A DNA stretch of 6,747 nucleotides from Planctomycetota bacterium (GCA_003644215.1 QNBU01000064.1:1-6747), one strand, 5' to 3'. Counted from the first letter of the stretch, positions 1 to 5,724 are shown. The notes: generated by a model not told the origin, from the letters alone. Numbers and translations: made by a program.

Positions 1-1142
1 GAAAAGCAACTTATTCAAGTGGAGCAAACTTACCGGAGATCGCCGAGGATGTCTCGGATGTGATTTCGATTATCTCACCGTTCGAGACGCCGCTGCTGGA
101 TGTTCTGGGCGACCCAATGCGGGCGGCGACCAGTACCCATCACGAGTGGCTCGAGGATACGCTCCTGCCCAACACCGATGCGATTGACGACGGCTCAATT
201 ATGGATGGTGAAACCGAAGCGGCGTTTGATGCGGCCCACGGCGAACGATTCCTCGCCGGCGATCAGATTCAGGTGGCCGGCTCGGCCGAGCTGATGCTGG
301 TAACGGCGGTCGCCTCGGATACGCTGACGGTCATCCGCGGCTATGCGGGAACGACGGCAGAGGAAATCACTGACGGCCAGACGATTAACATTCTCGGCAA
401 CGCGGCACTCGAAGGCGGCGACAAACCCACGGCGCGGTTTACCAACCGCACGCGCTGCGGCAACTTTACGCAGATCTTTACCGCCGCCGCAGAGGTCAGC
501 GGGACAGATCTGGCCGCGTCGCAGTTGGGTCTGGCCGACGAGATGGATTACCAAAAGGCCGAGCGGCTGCGTGAACTGCTGCGGGATTTGGAAAACACCG
601 TCATCAACGGCGGGGCGCCCACAGCGAATCCGCAAGGCAGTGATACCGTCCGGCGGACGATGAAAGGGGTTCTGGCGCATCTGGCAACGAATGTGTTTGC
701 CACCGGCGATACGGGCTTCCCGACGGGCGATGGACTGGACGAGGAAAAGATCAACTTCGTCCTGCGAAAGATTTGGGAAAACAGCAACGGCCACATCGAC
801 ACGATTGTCGTCGGCGGGTTCCAGAAGCGAAAGATCAACGGCTTTTTGAGTGCCGTTCGCGGGTACGACTCCGGCGAGACGACCTATCGCGACGGGGTGA
901 GCGGTTACGAAAGCGACTTTGGAATGTGCAAGATCGTAACGACCCGATGGATGCCGCAGGACGCGGTGATGCTGCTGGATTCGTCGCGCGTCAGCGTGCT
1001 GCCGATGGCGGGCCGGAGCTTCCACTTCAAGCCGCTGGCCGCCACCGGTGACAGCGAGTGCGGCGAACTCATCGGCGAATACACCCTCGAACTCCGCAAC
1101 GAAGCCGCCCACGGCATCATCCGCGGATTGAGTACGAGTTAA
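1..1142 (+). CDS. Phage major capsid protein, DUF5309 / SU10 type (5' end missing)
   Basis: The protein resembles the DUF5309 family of SU10-like major capsid proteins, which form the HK97-fold shell of tailed phages. The reading frame is open to the left edge (first full codon at base 3), and the residues before base 60 read LPEIAEDVSDVISIISPF, typical of this family's N-terminus. The GTG at base 60 is therefore internal and the true start lies outside the window. Next come a TPLLDVLGDP motif and an HHEWLEDTLLPNT segment. A beta-rich insert follows at about bases 243-400, with the alternating pattern of a small Ig-like or beta-barrel domain. The long alpha/beta capsid core then runs to a TAA at 1140-1142. 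At 379 visible residues it is nearly full length. No frameshift or stop interrupts it, so the fold is probably still intact. It is not followed by the usual head-completion genes but by a repeat and an opposite-strand gene. The family call is from memory of sequence style and is fairly confident. Confidence 0.85.
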   Translation, partial: KATYSSGANLPEIAEDVSDVISIISPFETPLLDVLGDPMRAATSTHHEWLEDTLLPNTDAIDDGSIMDGETEAAFDAAHGERFLAGDQIQVAGSAELMLVTAVASDTLTVIRGYAGTTAEEITDGQTINILGNAALEGGDKPTARFTNRTRCGNFTQIFTAAAEVSGTDLAASQLGLADEMDYQKAERLRELLRDLENTVINGGAPTANPQGSDTVRRTMKGVLAHLATNVFATGDTGFPTGDGLDEEKINFVLRKIWENSNGHIDTIVVGGFQKRKINGFLSAVRGYDSGETTYRDGVSGYESDFGMCKIVTTRWMPQDAVMLLDSSRVSVLPMAGRSFHFKPLAATGDSECGELIGEYTLELRNEAAHGIIRGLSTS

Positions 1143-1151
1143 AGTAATTTT

Positions 1152-1271
1152 GTCACAGAGGGCATAGAGAAAAAAGAGAAACCACGGATTGCGCGGATTT
1201 TCGCAGATTATTAAAAAAAATCCGTGTCCATCCGTGAAATCCGTGGTTAAAAAACTCTGTGTACTCTGTGG
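1152..1271. repeat. Nested inverted-repeat intergenic element between convergent genes
   Basis: The outer arms are GTCACAGAG (1152-1160) against CTCTGTG (1255-1261 and again 1264-1270). The inner arms are AACCACGGATT (1180-1190) against AATCCGTGGTT (1238-1248), a perfect 11-bp pair. Between them is a run of GCGGATT/TCCGTG-type units. The element fills the gap between the capsid gene and the minus-strand gene, ending one base before the latter's stop codon. Elements of this kind are common in planctomycete-type and other environmental bacterial genomes. On RNA it could act as a terminator or stabilising hairpin in both directions. A partial relative lies at 3864-3902. Confidence 0.7.
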
Positions 1272-1559
1272 CTATTCTTTCGGTGAGTTTTGCTTGCCCA
1301 GTTTTTCTTCGAGTGCATCGACGCGTTTTTGTAGGTATTTGAAGGCGGCGTAAACAGTTCCCATTGATGTTGAAAGGAAAAGAATTGAGAAGATAATCAT
1401 CGGTTTTTTTTCACTGTCAAAAACGCTTACCAAAACAAGGACCAGGAATGATATGGCTAAAATTATGGTCATAATGCCAACTTTAGCAATCGGATCGACG
1501 GTCATTTTATATGTCCTTTTGAACGGCTGGTCGATGTCTTTAACCGGGTCTTTCTTCAT
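1272..1559 (-). CDS. Small two-helix membrane protein of unknown function
   Basis: I do not recognise this 95-residue protein. It has a charged, cytosolic-looking N-terminus (residues 1-25, Lys-rich) and a first membrane helix at about 27-47. A short loop with DSEKK follows, then a second helix at about 53-73 and a charged amphipathic tail (73-90, YLQKRVDALEEKLGKQ) that could form a short coiled coil. That topology puts both ends on the same side. The ATG start is supported by a strong Shine-Dalgarno sequence, AGAAGGGAG, a few bases upstream on the minus strand. The gene converges on the capsid gene and splits it from the next phage-like gene. Codon use is more AT-rich than in the capsid gene, so it may be a later arrival. 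It could be a host gene or a small phage or superinfection membrane protein; nothing visible decides this. Confidence 0.7.
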   Translation of the reverse strand: MKKDPVKDIDQPFKRTYKMTVDPIAKVGIMTIILAISFLVLVLVSVFDSEKKPMIIFSILFLSTSMGTVYAAFKYLQKRVDALEEKLGKQNSPKE

Positions 1560-1672
1560 TTTGTACTCCCTTCTAAAAAGTTGGACAGATGATTAAAAAT
1601 GCTTTCCTACGCTAAAGACGCAGATTATGAGGAAATATTACAGGGAATTTTGAGAATTTACAATGTTTTTTT

Positions 1673-1874
1673 AGCCCGCAGGGCGCAATGTTGTAGCTCC
1701 ACCCGTGAGGGTGGGGAATGGGAAATTTCCTCTTTTTTTTGAGTCCCCGCAGGGGGCGGTATTTTGTTCGAGATGTGTTTATGCCGCCCTCTGCGCGGGC
1801 TCATTGGATGGGGTGTCAACCTTGTCCACGGGCTTACGCCGCGTGGCTACAACATATCACCGCCTGCGGCGGCT
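1673..1874. repeat. Multi-hairpin repeat element, copy A
   Basis: A ~200-bp element with imperfect terminal inverted repeats: the left end AGCCCGCAGGGCG...ATGTTGTAGC faces GCTACAACAT...CCGCCTGCGGCGGCT on the right. Inside are three hairpins: CCACCC/GGGTGG near 1700-1715; a ~22-bp stem joining 1741-1762 to 1781-1802 with a few wobble pairs; and CCACG/CGTGG at 1826-1846. A second copy lies at 3932-4127. Bases 1687-1716 match 3946-3975 with one difference, and 1842-1876 match 4095-4129 with one difference. No transposase is present, so it is MITE- or REP-like. It ends 42 bases before the start of the next gene, in the 357-base gap between the divergent genes at 1559 and 1917, which otherwise holds no gene. 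Confidence 0.8.
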
Positions 1875-1905
1875 TTGTCGAGGCAGATGAATTTTAATTT
1901 ACAGA

Positions 1906-1910
1906 AAGGA
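1906..1910 (+). promoter_or_regulatory. Ribosome binding site fixing the start at 1917
   Basis: AAGGA lies six bases before the ATG at 1917-1919. The same frame is open upstream to an ATG at 1764, but that stretch lies within repeat copy A and has no comparable ribosome binding site. Confidence 0.7.
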
Positions 1911-1916
1911 AAATTT

Positions 1917-2573
1917 ATGTTTTCATTTTCAAAGGATGTTGATTTGGCGCGGTATGAGCCGGGGGTGTTTGGCGATTGGTATGTGTCGTCGCAGGTTTTA
2001 TGCGGCGGGGCCAATGGCATTGTCGCCGGGACGCTGTTTACTGCTTCGGGGGTGGATTTTTCGGCGGCACAGGTGGCGGCAGGAGGAGTGATTTATTTGG
2101 AGAGTGCTGACGGGGCGATCAAAGGGGCGTTTGAGATTGCCAGTGTGATTGATAGTACGCATTTGACAGTGTCTGTGCTGCGAACGAGCGATGAAGCGGC
2201 GGCGATTCCGATTGGTTCGGCGTCGGGGCTGACCTGGCGGATCGTTTCATATCGTGTGCAGGGGTATGAGGTGTTGTGGCAGTTGTCGCAGAAGCTGGGG
2301 TTGTCGCCGGGGTGTGCGAGCGCCCAGAGTGTGGACGATATTGTTGAGGTTGAGCCGCTGCGGCAGGCATCGGTGTTCGGGATTTTAGTTGCGGTGTTTG
2401 AGGCGTTGTACGCCGGACTTGACGGGCAGACGGTACTGGTCGAAAAGAAAGAGCATTACCAGTGGCGATACGAAAAGGCGATTGAACGATTGACGGTCAA
2501 TGTGGATACCGATGGCGACGGGGATGCGGACCAAAGCGTGCGGCCGTCAGTGGTGAAGATGGTGCGGAAATAA
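1917..2573 (+). CDS. Putative phage virion or head-tail connector-like protein
   Basis: A 218-residue soluble protein beginning MFSFSKDVDLARYEPGVFG. I cannot assign a named family with certainty, but the pattern is one seen next to phage structural genes. After a short helix-forming N-terminus comes a beta-rich part (about 28-110) with repeated GTLFTASGVDF / GGVIYLES / FEIASVIDSTHLTVSVLR strands. The last of these resembles the beta insert of the capsid protein upstream (VTAVASDTLTVIRG). A helical part (about 112-195) follows, with many charged residues towards its end (EKKEHYQWRYEKAIERL). Near the C-terminus is DTDGDGDAD, a calcium-loop-like Asp/Gly motif of the dockerin or thrombospondin type. 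The start at 1917 is chosen for its ribosome binding site; a longer in-frame reading from 1764 would translate repeat copy A. Its expected partner is the capsid protein, but a repeat and an opposite-strand gene now separate them. Confidence 0.6.
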   Translation: MFSFSKDVDLARYEPGVFGDWYVSSQVLCGGANGIVAGTLFTASGVDFSAAQVAAGGVIYLESADGAIKGAFEIASVIDSTHLTVSVLRTSDEAAAIPIGSASGLTWRIVSYRVQGYEVLWQLSQKLGLSPGCASAQSVDDIVEVEPLRQASVFGILVAVFEALYAGLDGQTVLVEKKEHYQWRYEKAIERLTVNVDTDGDGDADQSVRPSVVKMVRK

Positions 2574-2634
2574 ATTTTCAAATTTCAAAGTGCAATTTTC
2601 AAATGTAATAAATTGAAAATGGAAACTTGAAAAT
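2574..2634. repeat. AT-rich nested inverted repeat between convergent genes
   Basis: It starts immediately after the TAA at 2571-2573. The outer arms are ATTTTCAAATTT (2574-2585) and AAACTTGAAAAT (2623-2634), differing by one pair. The inner arms are ATTTTCAA (2595-2602) and TTGAAAAT (2613-2620), a perfect 8-bp pair. The TTA at 2638-2640 is the stop of the opposite gene. The position suggests a two-way terminator, though there is no GC-rich stem with a T run, so this role is inferred. Confidence 0.65.
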
Positions 2635-2637
2635 CAT

Positions 2638-3444
2638 TTATCGTTGCCTCAGGAAGCCGAGGAACATGTGGCAGGGGGCGTCGATTTGGGCGTTGTTGGG
2701 GTCGGTGCCGAACCAGCCGTCCTGGGAGGTGTCGTAGGAGAACAGGGCGGTTTGTCCGCAGGGCATTGGGTCGGCGAAGGTCAGGGCGTAGTCGGTTTCG
2801 TGGGGGTAGTATTTAATGCGTTTGCCGGTGAGCGGCAGCAGGGTTCGCTCCGGGTCGATGCCGGCGTCTTCGAGGGTCGGCGGATAGGTCTTGTTGGCCT
2901 CCTTATAAGTATCCAGATCGGCGGCCAGTGCGAGTGTTATTTTGCGGGCTTCGGTGAGGTAGTCATTGCGCTGTTTGAGCAGTTGGCCTTGTGCGGTGTG
3001 GAAGGTGGCCCAGCACGACAGCAGCACCACAAAGATCGTCAGCCAGAGCCAAGCGCTGAGGCGGATTTTTTTGTTTTCGCTTCGGCATGATGAGCTTGCC
3101 ACCGCGGCCCAGGCGGCGATAAAGAACAGTGCCGGCAGTGCCTGAATGGCCTTGCTTGTCAGGGGGTTTGGCAAGGTATGGACATCCATCGCGCAGACAA
3201 TGGCAAAGGCGACGATGCCGGCGAAGGAAAAGATGATGCCGAGGGAACGGGGTACGACGAGCAGGCCGCAGTAAAACGACAGGACGCAGGTGGCGAACCA
3301 GCCGACGGAATAGACCTTCACGGCGACCGAGTAGGTGGTGTAGTCAGATGCCGTTGCAAATAACGCCGCCGCGACCGCCGCCGCCAATGCGAAGACGCCG
3401 CACGCCGGCAGATGCCTCCAGAAATACTTCGTATTCTCGCCCAT
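2638..3444 (-). CDS. Five-helix membrane protein with C-terminal pseudopilin-like extracytoplasmic domain
   Basis: A 268-residue protein of unknown function. Hydrophobic helices are visible at about 12-32, 45-64, 67-86, 99-117 and 129-147. Positive residues in the 2-3 and 4-5 loops (CRSENKKIR) put the N-terminus inside and the C-terminal ~120 residues outside. That tail begins with a long helix (150-185), followed by YKEANKTYPPTLEDAGI, then KRIKYYPHETDYALTF, and ends near YDTSQDGWFGTD. This order (helix, 'Y...YP.tL', 'Y..Y....Y.L.f', 'DG....D') resembles the globular part of type II secretion major pseudopilins (GspG-like), although the N-terminal pilin helix is replaced by the membrane region. 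Two cysteines in the tail (229 and 258) could form a disulphide. The ATG at 3444 has AAAGGAA upstream and a consensus promoter (see 3479-3506), so it is probably transcribed alone. The codon style and opposite strand suggest a host gene rather than a phage one. Confidence 0.75.
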   Translation of the reverse strand: MGENTKYFWRHLPACGVFALAAAVAAALFATASDYTTYSVAVKVYSVGWFATCVLSFYCGLLVVPRSLGIIFSFAGIVAFAIVCAMDVHTLPNPLTSKAIQALPALFFIAAWAAVASSSCRSENKKIRLSAWLWLTIFVVLLSCWATFHTAQGQLLKQRNDYLTEARKITLALAADLDTYKEANKTYPPTLEDAGIDPERTLLPLTGKRIKYYPHETDYALTFADPMPCGQTALFSYDTSQDGWFGTDPNNAQIDAPCHMFLGFLRQR

Positions 3445-3478
3445 AGTCGAAGTTCCTTTGCCTTATGAATTCATTTCT

Positions 3479-3506
3479 ATTATAGGACGCCGACCATCGA
3501 TGTCAA
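3479..3506 (-). promoter_or_regulatory. Consensus sigma70-type promoter for the 2638-3444 gene
   Basis: On the minus strand TTGACA (3506-3501) and TATAAT (3484-3479) are both perfect consensus hexamers, separated by 16 bases. Transcription would begin near 3472, giving a leader of roughly 30 bases that holds the AAAGGAA ribosome binding site before the ATG at 3444. Confidence 0.8.
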
Positions 3507-3517
3507 AACAAATTAGT

Positions 3518-3540
3518 CAATAATCAGTTATCAATAATCA
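3518..3540. repeat. Short direct repeat CAATAATCA
   Basis: CAATAATCA occurs at 3518-3526 and 3532-3540, 14 bases apart, in AT-rich DNA between the divergent genes. It may belong to the 'cagttatcaataatc' class of scattered AT-rich repeats. It could also be an operator for the flanking genes, but nothing proves this. Confidence 0.45.
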
Positions 3541-3558
3541 ATCCAGGAAGGAGTTATT

Positions 3559-3864
3559 ATGGGACGGACGAATCAGTGGCGGCTGGAGCGGCGGGTCAGT
3601 GTGTCGGTTTTGGTGCAGTTAATCACGCTGGCGGGGCTGATTATGGGAAGCTGGGTAAACCTGCAAAGACAGCTCGACCTTGTCAGCCACGATGTCAAGC
3701 AGCTATTGACCGCACAGGAAAAATTTTGCGACAAGCTCGAAATCATACAGGAAAAAACAATCGCCCACGAATACCGCCTGCGAACAATCGAACAAAAACG
3801 CGGCGGCGCAAGTGAGCCCGATGGAGTAATGAGTAACGCCAGCGTATTCCTACGCCCCAAATGA
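3559..3864 (+). CDS. Single-pass membrane protein with coiled coil, phage lysis-accessory style
   Basis: A 101-residue protein. Residues 1-12 are basic (RLERRVS), a membrane helix spans about 13-33 (VSVLVQLITLAGLIMGSWV), and residues 35-80 are a charged helix with heptad-like spacing, probably a coiled coil (LQRQLDLVSHDVKQLL...LEIIQEKTIAHEYRLRTIEQK). The last ~20 residues look disordered. Short proteins of this layout, with a positive N-terminus inside, are common near holin and endolysin genes in phages, but there is no family-specific motif, so this is a guess from form. The start is supported by GGAAGGAG five bases upstream of the ATG. The TGA at 3862-3864 runs directly into a repeat element. 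It shares strand with the lipoprotein gene 314 bases downstream, with a repeat block between them. Confidence 0.65.
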   Translation: MGRTNQWRLERRVSVSVLVQLITLAGLIMGSWVNLQRQLDLVSHDVKQLLTAQEKFCDKLEIIQEKTIAHEYRLRTIEQKRGGASEPDGVMSNASVFLRPK

Positions 3865-3928
3865 AACCACGGATTTGCGCGGATTGACGCGGATTATCTT
3901 TAGACGGGATGAACAGGATTAACAGGAT
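3864..3928. repeat. GCGGATT repeat fragment and AACAGGAT direct repeat
   Basis: Bases 3864-3897 resemble the left arm of the element at 1179-1210 (aaaccacggatt, then gcggatt units about ten bases apart), but no right arm is present, so this is a half copy. AACAGGAT follows twice, at 3912-3919 and 3921-3928. Both are dispersed-repeat types. The first overlaps the stop codon of the gene at 3559. Confidence 0.6.
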
Positions 3929-3931
3929 AAA

Positions 3932-4127
3932 AGCCCGGAGGGCGGAATGTTGTAGCCCCACCCGTGAGGGTGGGGGAAGGGATGTCTCAATTTCCATTGA
4001 GTCCCCGCAGGGGGCGACATTTTGAACGGGGTGCTATGCCGCCCTCTGCGAGGGCTCTTGTAGGGTGTGTGTTCTGTGTCCACGGGTTTACACCCGTGGC
4101 TACAATATATCACCGCCTGCGGCGGCT
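3932..4127. repeat. Multi-hairpin repeat element, copy B
   Basis: The second copy of the element at 1673-1874, in the same orientation. The hairpins are CCACCC/GGGTGG (3959-3974), the long central stem joining 3999-4020 to 4036-4057, and a perfect 8-bp CCACGGGT/ACCCGTGG stem (4080-4099). In the third hairpin copy A has GGC facing GCC where copy B has GGT facing ACC, a paired change that keeps the stem. Terminal sequences face each other as in copy A. It ends 50 bases before the ATG at 4178. Together with 3865-3931 it fills the 313-base gap between 3864 and 4178, where no gene is seen. Confidence 0.8.
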
Positions 4128-4162
4128 TTTTTTACACGCGACAATTTATTTTAATGTTTTTT

Positions 4163-4170
4163 AGAGAGGA
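4163..4170 (+). promoter_or_regulatory. Ribosome binding site fixing the start at 4178
   Basis: AGAGAGGA lies seven bases before the ATG at 4178-4180. The frame is open back to an ATG at 4067, but that start lies inside repeat copy B and would bury the lipoprotein signal. Confidence 0.75.
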
Positions 4171-4177
4171 ACAAGTT

Positions 4178-4795
4178 ATGAAACAGTTGTCAGTTATCAG
4201 TTTGTTGATGTTGTGTTTGTGTGGGTGTGATGGGTTTCGGTATGCGGCGACGGAGGCACAGAAGGCCAATGCGTGGCTGCATTGGCGGGTGTGTGCGGCG
4301 GCGGCCCAAACGGCGGTTGATGAAAATGCTTCGCCGGGGTTATGCGGATTGACGGAGTTGGCGCATTCGCAGACGGAGGCGTTTGTGGCCGATTATGGAT
4401 TGCCAAAGCACCCACAAGCTTCGCTTGAAGGTGCCACCCCGGGCCAAAGTGGCACGGGCTTGGAGCCCGTGGATCACGGCCAAGATGGCCGTGCCACCCG
4501 GGTTGCGTCTCAAGCCAGGCAGGATGCGATGCGGAAACCGGATGTGTGGGTGTTGGCCGATGGGGCGATGGAGCTGGGGATCGCGCTGGCCGGCTTGGTC
4601 GGCGGGGTCTATGGCATTCGTATTGCCGGGTACTTGAAGCACACGCGGGAAAAGTCAAAAGCGATCAAGGAGATTGTCGCCGGTAATGAGTTGTTCAAAC
4701 AGCTCTGGCCCGAACAAGCCGACCGGTTCAAAGACGCCCATCAAAAACAATCACCTCCAACACGGCAGATTGTAACGCAATTGAAAATGGAGTGA
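4178..4795 (+). CDS. Lipoprotein with internal membrane helix and in-frame palindromic insert, phage-type context
   Basis: A 205-residue protein I cannot name. Residues 1-17 form a lipoprotein signal (SVISLLMLCLCGC) with the lipid-bearing Cys at 17 and Asp at 18. A helical, Ala-rich domain follows (20-75, with three further cysteines). Residues about 79-112 are low in structure-forming residues (ASLEGATPGQSGTGLEPVDH and on) and coincide with a DNA palindrome element, so they look like an insert rather than part of the fold. A hydrophobic Gly-rich helix (about 131-153) comes next, then a basic and charged C-terminal tail ending PTRQIVTQLKME. The combination of a lipid anchor and a second membrane helix is unusual. 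It follows the coiled-coil membrane protein at 3559 on the same strand, so a joint role at the envelope (for example phage lysis) is possible but unproven. The signal-peptide codons contain the motif cagttgtcagttatcag, resembling the AT-rich repeat near 3520. Confidence 0.7.
   Translation: MKQLSVISLLMLCLCGCDGFRYAATEAQKANAWLHWRVCAAAAQTAVDENASPGLCGLTELAHSQTEAFVADYGLPKHPQASLEGATPGQSGTGLEPVDHGQDGRATRVASQARQDAMRKPDVWVLADGAMELGIALAGLVGGVYGIRIAGYLKHTREKSKAIKEIVAGNELFKQLWPEQADRFKDAHQKQSPPTRQIVTQLKME
4449..4497. repeat. Palindromic element inside a coding region
   Basis: The outer arms GTGGCACGG (4449-4457) and CCGTGCCAC (4489-4497) are perfect complements. They enclose two smaller hairpins: CACGGGCT/AGCCCGTG (4453-4460 with 4464-4471) and CACGGCC/GGCCGTG (4475-4481 with 4487-4493). 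Repeat-like sequence extends on both sides: AAGC/GCTT at 4416-4426 and a GTGCCACCC(C)GGG duplication at 4431 and 4491. The mobile unit may therefore be roughly 4414-4515. It stays in frame with the 4178-4795 gene, encoding about 34 residues. Confidence 0.75.
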
Positions 4796-4806
4796 TCTGT
4801 TTTAGG

Positions 4807-4910
4807 GGAACGCGGGCTTCCAGCCTGCGCGGGGGAACAGTGACGGCCAACGGCTTATTTATACCGTACAGAACCACTGAACCCCAGCACAGGCAGGATG
4901 CCTGTGTTCC
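4807..4910. repeat. Palindromic intergenic element with two hairpins
   Basis: GGAAC (4807-4811) faces GTTCC (4906-4910). Inside are GCGGGCT/AGCCTGC with a TCC loop (4812-4828, one wobble pair) and a perfect CACAGGCA/TGCCTGTG with a GGA loop (4888-4906). Neither stem is followed by a T run. The 256-base gap 4796-5051 otherwise holds only a candidate promoter near 4971; no gene is seen. Confidence 0.65.
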
Positions 4911-4970
4911 ATTACAGGAGAATATGAGTTTTTTTTGAGGTTTTTGTTTCCAATTGGCCCCAAAGCCCGA

Positions 4971-4976
4971 TATAAT
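4971..4976 (+). promoter_or_regulatory. Candidate -10 box for the small exported protein cluster
   Basis: TATAAT is a perfect -10 hexamer about 75 bases before the ATG at 5052. At the usual spacing the -35 position reads TTCCAA (4948-4953), a poor match. T-rich DNA upstream (4929-4949) might act as an UP-like element. The assignment rests mainly on the -10. Confidence 0.45.
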
Positions 4977-5038
4977 TCCAATTTGAGCTATGACAGGGAA
5001 GTTTTTGTGTAATTTGAAATGGAAATCTAATCAATGCC

Positions 5039-5044
5039 GGGAGG
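5039..5044 (+). promoter_or_regulatory. Ribosome binding site fixing the start at 5052
   Basis: GGGAGG lies seven bases before the ATG at 5052. An ATG at 5034 is in frame but lies upstream of this site, so it cannot use it. Confidence 0.8.
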
Positions 5045-5051
5045 TCTTATT

Positions 5052-5717
5052 ATGAGGCGAATTACAACTCTATGGGCGGTTGTCGTACTGTTTGTGCTGG
5101 GATCGTCGGCTGTGCTGGCCAAGGGCGGTAAAGGCCAAGGCGGCGGCAAGGGTAACAAAGAAGCCAGGCAGGTTCAGGAACGCAAACAACAGAAAAAGCA
5201 GCAAGCCGAGGCCGCGGGAGACGAAGTAAAGGCCCAGAAACGCAAGGGGCAAAAACAGGGCAAAGCGGCGAACGAAAAGGTCAAAAAAGCCGAGGGCAAG
5301 GCCGCCAAAGAAGCGGATGCCGTTGAAGAAAAGGCAAAAGCAGGCAAGCAGAAAGCCGCCAAGGGAAAAGGGAAAGTTGCCGAACAAGCCGACGACGCCG
5401 ACGATGAAAACGGCAAGGGTAAGGGCAAATCCAAGGCGGGTAAAGGAAAGGGCAAGACCCAAAAGCAGGCGGCGCTGGCTAAGCAGATTGAGCATGAAGC
5501 GGCCAAGCACGAAACCCGCAAGGCGCGGCTGGCCGAGATGCTGAAAGTGGCCGCCGATAAAGGCGACGACAAGGCCGCGGCACGAATCCAAAAGCTCATC
5601 GATAAAGAACAGGGTCGATTTGACAGAAAGAGCAAGAAGATGACCGAACGCGGCAGTAAAGATGCCGGCGATGCGGACGACGAAAACGATGACCAAGCGG
5701 ATGGCGACGAAGAATAG
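5052..5717 (+). CDS. Secreted Lys/Ala-rich low-complexity protein
   Basis: A 221-residue protein with a classical Sec signal peptide: MRR, a hydrophobic core at 5-19, and a likely cut after AVLA (residue 23). The mature part begins with Gly/Lys repeats (KGGKGQGGGKG), then a Lys/Gln/Ala/Glu-rich helical stretch (36-112). An acidic patch (ADDADDEN, 113-120) and another KGKGK run (121-136) follow. A better-structured helical segment spans 137-195 (LAKQIEHEAAKHETRKARLAEMLKVAADKGDDKAAARIQKLIDKEQGRFDRK), and the tail is strongly acidic (DAGDADDENDDQADGDEE). The 150-195 part resembles a small helical motif (RLxRLxEL A..KGD...A.RI.KLI.KE..R) that I associate with planctomycete exported proteins; that link is from memory. 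Function is unknown. The charge pattern would suit binding polyanions or cell-wall material. It is the first gene of the cluster that runs to the terminator at 6199. Confidence 0.75.
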   Translation: MRRITTLWAVVVLFVLGSSAVLAKGGKGQGGGKGNKEARQVQERKQQKKQQAEAAGDEVKAQKRKGQKQGKAANEKVKKAEGKAAKEADAVEEKAKAGKQKAAKGKGKVAEQADDADDENGKGKGKSKAGKGKGKTQKQAALAKQIEHEAAKHETRKARLAEMLKVAADKGDDKAAARIQKLIDKEQGRFDRKSKKMTERGSKDAGDADDENDDQADGDEE

Positions 5718-5724
5718 AGACCGC

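Noticed and set aside
195..1112. 305-residue open frame antisense to the capsid gene
   Set aside because: It mirrors the codon bias of the well-recognised capsid frame, has no ribosome binding site that stands out, and its product shows no domain character.
1560..1670. Promoter for the minus-strand gene at 1272-1559
   Set aside because: TTGTAA and TAATAT boxes at 17-base spacing are visible on the minus strand, but each matches consensus at only four of six positions in AT-rich DNA, so this was not called.
1764..1916. N-terminal extension of the 1917 gene
   Set aside because: The extension would be translated from repeat copy A; the start at 1917 has its own ribosome binding site.
2644..3090. 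148-residue Gly/Val-rich frame antisense to the membrane protein gene
   Set aside because: A shadow of the minus-strand gene, which has a promoter, a ribosome binding site and clear membrane helices.
3864..4127. CRISPR array
   Set aside because: The repeats are palindromic units of differing sequence without regular spacers, and no cas gene is present.
1673..4127. Composite transposon or prophage att sites formed by the two ~200-bp copies
   Set aside because: No transposase or integrase lies between or next to them, and the copies have the character of small palindromic repeats rather than attachment sites.
4067..4177. N-terminal extension of the 4178 gene
   Set aside because: It lies largely in repeat copy B and would hide the lipoprotein signal; a good ribosome binding site precedes 4178.
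4197..4658. Pro/His/Thr-rich frame antisense to the lipoprotein gene
   Set aside because: Low-complexity product, overlapped by a better-supported gene with a start signal and lipobox.
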